A stretch of DNA of 11,428 nucleotides from H2-BAC3 sp045863035 (lineage in GTDB: Bacteria > Bacteroidota > Ignavibacteria > Ignavibacteriales > Ignavibacteriaceae). The position numbers and the translations under genes are program-made. Shown here piece after piece: positions 7,058-11,428 of the stretch; positions within the stretch are counted from its first letter, which is position 1, and each line of letters starts with the position of its first letter. Location of the stretch: assembly GCA_045863035.1 (NCBI GenBank), contig BTUV01000094.1, positions 1-11,428 of the forward strand, given 5' to 3'. Under the pieces are notes generated by a model. The model had not been told where the DNA came from. It searched no databases and was given only the letters and a program-made list of their open reading frames with translations.

Positions 7058-8986
7058 TTAACTCTGCTTAAATATATTAAAGGATGGTTTCTTATAATCC
7101 TTAGGCAGATAATCCTCCGGAATGGTGGACTGATTACCATCTCTGACCGCGGAATAAGTTGGCGACATAATTTCGACACCGCCCTCATTGAACTTATCCT
7201 GAATAGCCGCATGAAGAACAGAATAGGTTCTTGCCATTGCGTTTGGATTGTTCGTAAATACATTGAGCTCATAAGCCACTGCAAAATCATTAAGTGCCGT
7301 TTGCAGCACAAACGGCTTTGGTTCTTTGAGCAGGTCTTCAGTTGCATCGGCTGCATTGATAAGCAGTTGGTGAACTTTTTGCCAGGGGACATCGTATCCG
7401 ATGGTTATAGTCGTGTGCAGTATCAAACCAGGATTATTAGCCGATGAGCTGAAATTAATAATATGATTTCCGAGTACCATCGAATTAGGGACTGTTATTT
7501 CCACATTCTTTGTGGTGCGAATTCTGGTTACCAGCAGGGTTTTCTCAACTACATCGCCCATTGTATCAGCAATCTTAACTCTGTCACCAAGTTTAAACGG
7601 ACGCATATAGGTTAATACAACTCCTGCAACAATGTTGGAAATAGCTGACGAAGAACCTAATGACAGCAGCAGACCAACAAACACGGAGATGCCCTGAAAT
7701 ATCGGTGAATCAGAGCCGGGGAGATAAGGAAAGATAGAGATTACCGCCAGAATAATAATAAGAAACCGGACCACCTTGTAAGTAGGTGAAGCCCATTCAT
7801 TATGAAATCCGCTGAATTGAATTGTACCTTTTTCAATTTCATGAAAGAGAAAACCAATGAATCGGTTAAAATAATAAAAAGCCGCGGCGATTACTATGAT
7901 ATAGAACAGATTCGGGAGAAATCCGGTAAATGAAGCCCAGACGGAAAGCAACGGGGAGAGGATAAAACTGACCAAAGCCGTTGACCAGCCACGTGAGAAA
8001 GGGAAGAGACCAAAAACCAATGTTATATATACATAGATGATAATTACCCAGAGCGAAAAGAATAACCCAGTAAGTCCCTGATTTGTAATTCCCATGAGCC
8101 GTTCTTCAGAAACAACCTCAATGCCGCGCAGCGTTACCGGTCGGATGATTGAACCTTTCATTGCCTGCATTTTTTCGTAAACCGCACGGCGAAAAACTTT
8201 CATGCCCCGCATAATGAGGAAAAGGAAAAAGGAAAAAAGCAAAAACTGAAAAACACCGCTCACGTAAGGAATGAGGTTCAGCCCTCTGGTGGCCGGCCAA
8301 AGTGTGATTATATATACAAGGGAATAATAGACGGAACCCGCCAAAATAGTGATAAGCACCAGGCGGGCTGCACCGGCTAAGATGCCGCTGAAATTTTCAG
8401 GCGAGAGAAACTCAACCCCTTTGTATGCTACAGACTTAATCCGCGCTGATCTCCAGTTGTCAATCTTTTCAATCAACCGGGTAAATAACCTCATCATCAA
8501 CCAGATGAAACCGATCAGAAGAATCAGAACACCGAAGGTATATAAACTGTTTATCAGCACTGTTTCTGAGGCATATTCGGCTCTGCGATTTGTAATTGCC
8601 TCCCTGATTCGAGCAAGAGCAGAGTCAGCGATCTCGCCGGCAGGTTTTCCGGTCATCAGTGCATCTTTTGGTGTAACCTGCATTAATATAGTTTCTTCCG
8701 CGGCAATCTCATAAAACCCCTCAAATTCAATTATCAAAATAGAGTCTGGCGGAAAATCAGTTTCAAGCGCAAGCGTTTTGATCCTTTTGCTGATAGATTC
8801 TGCTCTGCTTTGCGCGCTGGTTGAACCTGAATTAGCATATATCAGATAGAGCGTGTCCGCCCCGCTGATAACAGGATATCCTTTTCCATAATCTCCGGCG
8901 GAAAGAGTATCAGCAGTCTGAGGACGGGCAAAGAAGGCGAGACACATGAAAAATGCGGTGAAGGATAAACTGAAGAATGACGCCAT
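7058..8986 (-). CDS. MscS-family mechanosensitive ion channel
   Basis: A 642-residue inner-membrane channel that should open under membrane tension to release solutes during hypo-osmotic shock. Residues 1-23 form a signal peptide, followed by an extracytoplasmic domain (about 24-140) containing ADTLYLIY and ITNRRAEY segments typical of larger bacterial MscS relatives. About seven or eight hydrophobic helices follow (near 148-168, 205-227, 243-262, 304-326, 336-356, 359-380, 405-422), ending in the pore helix TM3 with FVGLLLSLGSSSAISNIVAG (436-455). The MscS beta domain (RPFKLGDRVKI, 462-472, and EITVPNSMVLGN, 496-507) and the alpha/beta cytoplasmic domain follow to about 612. E. coli MscS has 286 residues; the extra length is the N-terminal domain and repeated membrane modules (183-235 and 281-333 align without gaps). 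The ATG at 8986 is preceded by a weak AAGG. The gene lies 80 bp downstream of ogt on the same strand but is separated from it by a hairpin. Confidence 0.95.
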   Translation of the reverse strand: MASFFSLSFTAFFMCLAFFARPQTADTLSAGDYGKGYPVISGADTLYLIYANSGSTSAQSRAESISKRIKTLALETDFPPDSILIIEFEGFYEIAAEETILMQVTPKDALMTGKPAGEIADSALARIREAITNRRAEYASETVLINSLYTFGVLILLIGFIWLMMRLFTRLIEKIDNWRSARIKSVAYKGVEFLSPENFSGILAGAARLVLITILAGSVYYSLVYIITLWPATRGLNLIPYVSGVFQFLLFSFFLFLIMRGMKVFRRAVYEKMQAMKGSIIRPVTLRGIEVVSEERLMGITNQGLTGLFFSLWVIIIYVYITLVFGLFPFSRGWSTALVSFILSPLLSVWASFTGFLPNLFYIIVIAAAFYYFNRFIGFLFHEIEKGTIQFSGFHNEWASPTYKVVRFLIIILAVISIFPYLPGSDSPIFQGISVFVGLLLSLGSSSAISNIVAGVVLTYMRPFKLGDRVKIADTMGDVVEKTLLVTRIRTTKNVEITVPNSMVLGNHIINFSSSANNPGLILHTTITIGYDVPWQKVHQLLINAADATEDLLKEPKPFVLQTALNDFAVAYELNVFTNNPNAMARTYSVLHAAIQDKFNEGGVEIMSPTYSAVRDGNQSTIPEDYLPKDYKKPSFNIFKQS

Positions 8987-9028
8987 AATAACTGCCTTAA
9001 AAAAACGAAAAAATATTGTATAGTAATT

Positions 9029-9045
9029 TACCTCAAAAAGAGGTA
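9029..9045 (-). terminator. possible intrinsic terminator after ogt
   Basis: TACCTC (9029-9034) and GAGGTA (9040-9045) form a 6-bp stem around a five-base loop, 21 bp beyond the ogt stop. On the minus strand a T-rich stretch (T6 and T7 tracts at about 9013-8998) follows after about 15 bases. The stem is short and the T-tract is not adjacent, so termination would be partial. It separates the nfu-ogt pair from the MscS gene. Confidence 0.35.
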
Positions 9046-9066
9046 GTAACGGGACTGGCGGAAAAA

Positions 9067-9549
9067 CTAAAGCTTAAAGGAAATACCTTCAAGTGTTAAA
9101 AGTTTTTTCTTAACATCCAGACCGCCGGAGAAGCCGCCAAGTTTTCCTCCGGTGGCAAGTACACGATGGCACGGAATAATAATAGGAATGGTATTAGCTC
9201 CGCAAGCCCCTCCGACTGCGCGTGAGGCAAGCGGACGGTTTATTTTTTCAGCAATCTCTTTGTAGGAAAGAACTTTGCCGTAGGGAATCTTTTTCATTAC
9301 CTTATATACTTCTCCCTTAAAGCCGTCTTTCTGAAACCTGATCGGAAGGTCGAATGATTTCCGTTTACCGGCAAAATATTCATCAAGCTGTTTTTTGATG
9401 CCAAAGAATGCCTTATTGGTAACAGGTCTTAATTCTTCAGAATCAAGTATCTTTTTGCCGGGATGAAAATCGAGTGAAAATATGCCTGTTTCATCAGCTT
9501 TAACAAGAAACTGAATTCCTCCTGATTCAAAGGCAGCCGTATATATCAT
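9067..9549 (-). CDS. ogt: methylated-DNA-[protein]-cysteine S-methyltransferase
   Basis: A suicide DNA-repair protein that moves the alkyl group from O6-alkylguanine (and O4-alkylthymine) to its own cysteine. In the 160-residue product, the acceptor C127 lies in IPCHRV (125-130). The helix-turn-helix recognition region carries Y96 (in LSYKEIA) and the arginine finger R110 in SRAVGG; N119 matches the conserved hinge asparagine. The length and the ribonuclease-like N-terminal half (1-75) are normal for Ogt/AGT, and no Ada-type N-terminal zinc domain is present. The start ATG overlaps the nfu stop as ATGA (9549-9546), which indicates translational coupling in a two-gene operon. No sign of adaptive-response regulation is visible. 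Confidence 0.97.
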   Translation of the reverse strand: MIYTAAFESGGIQFLVKADETGIFSLDFHPGKKILDSEELRPVTNKAFFGIKKQLDEYFAGKRKSFDLPIRFQKDGFKGEVYKVMKKIPYGKVLSYKEIAEKINRPLASRAVGGACGANTIPIIIPCHRVLATGGKLGGFSGGLDVKKKLLTLEGISFKL

Positions 9550-10088
9550 CCTGCTGTGACCTCAATTGACGGGTTAACATCTTTTTTGAGCAGTGATTCA
9601 ATAGCCGTAAGAGTGCCGTTGATAGAACTGGGGCAGGTTCCGCATGCACCCTGATAACGGACTTTGAGAGTCAGCCCTTCCATGCCAAGAACTTCAAGAC
9701 CTCCGCCGTCATGAGCCAGAGCGGGTCGAACTTTCTGGTTAAGAATCTCGTTAATTTTTTTAAGCATTTCGTTGCCGTCAGCGGTATCAGCCACAACTTC
9801 CTTTTCAGGGGGGATGGTGCTCAAATCAAATTTTGAAAGAAACGCAACAAAAGGACGTTGTATCTTCCCCCATTCGGAGGATTGTGCCTTTTCAATTGTT
9901 ATAAATTTGTCCATATAAAAAACCGAAACCACCCCCTCAATGGCAAATACCCCTGATGCCAGCGGATCATTTTGTGCTTCCTGCGGGGCAGCGTATTGAC
10001 GCGACTCAGTACGGAGCAACCGCTGGTTTACAAGAAACTTCAGCGCATGGGGGTTTGGGGTTAATTCTACATCAACTACCTGGAGCAT
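9546..10088 (-). CDS. nfu: NifU-like (Nfu) iron-sulfur cluster carrier
   Basis: A cytoplasmic Fe-S carrier that accepts a cluster from the assembly machinery and passes it to apo-enzymes. The 180-residue product has an Nfu N-terminal domain (about 4-90: TPNPHALKFLV at 10-20, FAIEGVVSVFYMDKFITIEK at 48-67) and a NifU C-terminal domain (about 107-176) with the cluster-binding CGTC motif, C149 and C152. RPALAHDGGGLEVL (121-134) is the family's signature ahead of the CxxC. The length and domain order are normal for bacterial Nfu. It is first in an operon with ogt (4-bp overlap) and divergent from the asparaginase gene across 118 bp. A purine-rich stretch (GAGGAAG, about 10103-10097) precedes the ATG. 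No SUF or ISC genes are visible in the window. Confidence 0.95.
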   Translation of the reverse strand: MLQVVDVELTPNPHALKFLVNQRLLRTESRQYAAPQEAQNDPLASGVFAIEGVVSVFYMDKFITIEKAQSSEWGKIQRPFVAFLSKFDLSTIPPEKEVVADTADGNEMLKKINEILNQKVRPALAHDGGGLEVLGMEGLTLKVRYQGACGTCPSSINGTLTAIESLLKKDVNPSIEVTAG

Positions 10089-10206
10089 ACTATTTTCTTC
10101 CTCTTTTACACACTATTTTGCGGGGGACATTAAATCCGACATTTGATTATTTAATCGGTAACGAAAATAATTATTTTGCAGTATTAATTCAAGACTATTC
10201 CGGCAA
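10089..10206. promoter_or_regulatory. divergent promoter region, nfu / asparaginase
   Basis: A 118-bp AT-rich spacer between divergent starts must hold both promoters unless transcription begins further away. On the plus strand TTTG (10142-10145) and TTATTTTG (10171-10178) resemble Bacteroidota -33 and -7 elements, but the 25-bp spacing is longer than usual. I could not define a matching pair on the minus strand and saw no strong operator dyad. Confidence 0.35.
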
Positions 10207-11181
10207 ATGAAAAACATAGCAGTTATTTTTACAGGGGGAACCTTTTCCATGAAAATTGACCAGGAAACCGGCGGAGCTGTGCCTCATTTCTCAGGAAATG
10301 ACCTTCTTGACCTGATGCCGGGCATTAGGGAGAGGGCAAACCTTGAGATTTTTGATTTTGGGAAATACCCCGGACCCCACATGACCCCGGAACTGATGCT
10401 TAATCTTGCTGAAAAAGTGCGTCAGATTATCAGCCGGTCTGATATTAGCGGCATGATCATCACCCATGGGACTGATACGCTTGAGGAAACCGCCTATCTG
10501 ATTGACCTGACTATTGAAACGGAGAAGCCAATTGTTTTGACCGGATCCATGAAAAACTCCTCTGAACCGGACTGGGATGGACCCCGGAATCTGGCTGATT
10601 CTATCGCACTTTGCCTCAGCCCAAACTCACATGGGATGGGTGTTCTTGTTTGTCTCAACGGTGAGGTGAATGCTGCAAGTGAGGTCACCAAAACCCATAC
10701 CGATGATATTGAAACTTTCGCCAGTTTAGATTTTGGCGCTCTCGGCTTCGTGGAAAATGGCAGGGTAATATTTAACCGCCTCCCCAAAAAGCTGGAACAT
10801 CTGCCCGCAAAGGGGATAGTAACGGATGTTGATTTGATTAAATGCTATGCCGGAATTGACGAAAAGTTTTTCCGATTTTCAGCAGACAGCAACACGAAAG
10901 GGCTGGTGGTTGAAGCGCTTGGGGTGGGGAATGTTCCTCCTAAGGCCTTTCACGGAATTGAATATGTGATAAGCAGAAATATCCCGGTTGTGCTGGTTTC
11001 ACGCTGTCCGGCGGGAGAAACACTTGATATATACAGTTACCCCGGAGCGGGAAAGTGGCTGCATCAGCTTGGAGTGATATTCGCCGATTACCTGAACGGT
11101 CAAAAAGCAAGGATAAAACTCATGCTGGCGCTTTCAGTCACAAAGGATCAGCGGGAGTTGAAAAGAATTTTTGAACAGTAA
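10207..11181 (+). CDS. L-asparaginase (bacterial Thr-dependent family)
   Basis: A predicted cytoplasmic amidohydrolase that converts asparagine to aspartate and ammonia. The 324-residue product has both family signatures: FTGGTFSM near the N-terminus with nucleophile T12, and ITHGTDTLEETAY (85-97) with T89 and D90. K162 in EVTKTHTDD completes the second catalytic group. KARIKLMLALS (300-310) is the usual C-terminal family motif. There is no signal peptide, so this resembles cytoplasmic forms despite the type II-like signature. In the substrate loop the usual serine before xxMTP is replaced: PGPHMTP (55-61) has G56 at that place. The paralogous GatD subunit of archaeal Glu-tRNA amidotransferase is less likely because no GatE or extra N-terminal domain is present. 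I chose the ATG at 10207 because the conserved TGGT motif begins eight residues later. No partner gene is visible. Confidence 0.92.
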   Translation: MKNIAVIFTGGTFSMKIDQETGGAVPHFSGNDLLDLMPGIRERANLEIFDFGKYPGPHMTPELMLNLAEKVRQIISRSDISGMIITHGTDTLEETAYLIDLTIETEKPIVLTGSMKNSSEPDWDGPRNLADSIALCLSPNSHGMGVLVCLNGEVNAASEVTKTHTDDIETFASLDFGALGFVENGRVIFNRLPKKLEHLPAKGIVTDVDLIKCYAGIDEKFFRFSADSNTKGLVVEALGVGNVPPKAFHGIEYVISRNIPVVLVSRCPAGETLDIYSYPGAGKWLHQLGVIFADYLNGQKARIKLMLALSVTKDQRELKRIFEQ

Positions 11182-11193
11182 AATTGATAAATA

Positions 11194-11367
11194 ATGCAGA
11201 ATGAGGGGAGCCAGCCATATAGACGGATTTTAACTAATCATGGTTTGAGCGGCTCAGGTGAAGTGGAGAAGAGAAACGTTGAAGTGAAATATATCCCTGA
11301 TTATATATATGAATGTACCTGGTTAAACACTGTAATTACATGTAATACCGTATCTGAAAAATTATGA
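11194..11367 (+). CDS. possible small ORF downstream of asparaginase
   Basis: An ATG 12 bp after the asparaginase stop opens 57 codons ending in TGA. The product starts MQNEGSQPYRRIL, has two cysteines (41 and 50) and matches no family I know. There is no ribosome binding site, codon use looks AT-rich in the second half, and a dyad-symmetric site (11331-11346) lies inside it. The position, close behind a gene on the same strand, is the only support; a chance ORF is at least as likely. Confidence 0.15.
   Translation: MQNEGSQPYRRILTNHGLSGSGEVEKRNVEVKYIPDYIYECTWLNTVITCNTVSEKL
11246..11256. promoter_or_regulatory. short dyad TGAGC-G-GCTCA
   Basis: Perfect 5-bp arms TGAGC and GCTCA around one central base, 65 bp after the asparaginase stop. 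The spacing is too tight for an RNA hairpin loop, so if it matters it is more likely a protein-binding site. No partner promoter is identified. Confidence 0.2.
11331..11346. promoter_or_regulatory. overlapping palindromes TGTAATTACATGTAAT
   Basis: Two perfect palindromes overlap: TGTAATTACA (11331-11340) and ATTACATGTAAT (11335-11346). The site also contains two direct copies of TGTAAT ten bases apart (11331 and 11341), about one helical turn. This geometry suits a dimeric DNA-binding regulator, perhaps of a gene beyond the right edge. No regulator is identified in the window. Confidence 0.3.
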
Positions 11368-11428
11368 AACGACCAGGCGTCTGCTATTGAACCGTTTCCG
11401 ATCGGGAAAGGGAACCTCAGTTACCACA

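Noticed and set aside
6997..7392. Minus-strand 131-codon ORF overlapping the 3' end of the MscS gene
   Set aside because: It is a shifted-frame shadow of the conserved MscS cytoplasmic domain and has no family features.
9956..10210. Plus-strand 84-codon ORF whose stop overlaps the asparaginase start as ATGA
   Set aside because: Most of it is antisense to the N-terminal domain of nfu, which is certain. The product has no family resemblance, so the overlap is probably coincidence.
11394..11415. Imperfect hairpin GTTTCC-GATC-GGGAAA at the right edge, including CCGATCGG
   Set aside because: It is cut off by the window edge, has no T-run and does not fit a riboswitch core that I know, so no role can be supported.
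11362..11427. Minus-strand open frame of 21 codons entering from the right edge and ending in TAA
   Set aside because: It could be the 3' end of a convergent gene, but 21 open codons are easily due to chance and the residues match nothing I know. The sequence beyond the edge would settle it.

Overview
The window reads as a chromosomal segment from a member of the Bacteroidota/Chlorobiota lineage, most likely an Ignavibacteria-type organism. The main evidence is the C-terminal type IX secretion (T9SS) sorting domain on the large amylase (a QNFPNPFNPST motif leading to a GIYLYEL-type end), which is typical of that group. The weak or absent Shine-Dalgarno sequences before most genes and a Bacteroidota-style RecQ agree with this. 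The genus is inference; I see no rRNA or other marker gene.

Layout from left to right. 1-283 is AT-rich and non-coding or nearly so; it ends in a 7-bp tandem array that runs into the 3' end of recQ. 284-3607 is a minus-strand block read in the order antitoxin-like gene, PIN-domain toxin, recQ helicase; the first two overlap by 11 bp. 3608-3890 is a divergent intergenic region with a GC-rich hairpin. 3891-6947 (+) is a secreted, multidomain GH13 alpha-amylase with a T9SS signal. It converges on a minus-strand MscS-type mechanosensitive channel gene (7058-8986), with a hairpin between them. Upstream of the channel gene, also on the minus strand, nfu and ogt overlap by 4 bp (10088 down to 9067). 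nfu is divergent from an L-asparaginase-like gene (10207-11181, +). The last 247 bp hold two dyad-symmetric sites and a doubtful 57-codon ORF.

How the genes relate: this is a mosaic of housekeeping and accessory functions, not one pathway. RecQ and Ogt serve DNA repair, Nfu serves Fe-S cluster delivery, MscS serves osmotic safety, the amylase is the organism's extracellular or surface route to starch or glycogen, and asparaginase releases ammonium from asparagine. The toxin-antitoxin pair is AT-rich and looks like an insertion upstream of recQ.

I did not find a convincing undescribed multigene system. The observations most worth a second look are the repeated membrane module in the MscS protein, the archaeal-type amylase carried on a T9SS architecture, the heptamer array that supplies the recQ stop codon, and the terminator-like hairpin in a divergent promoter region.
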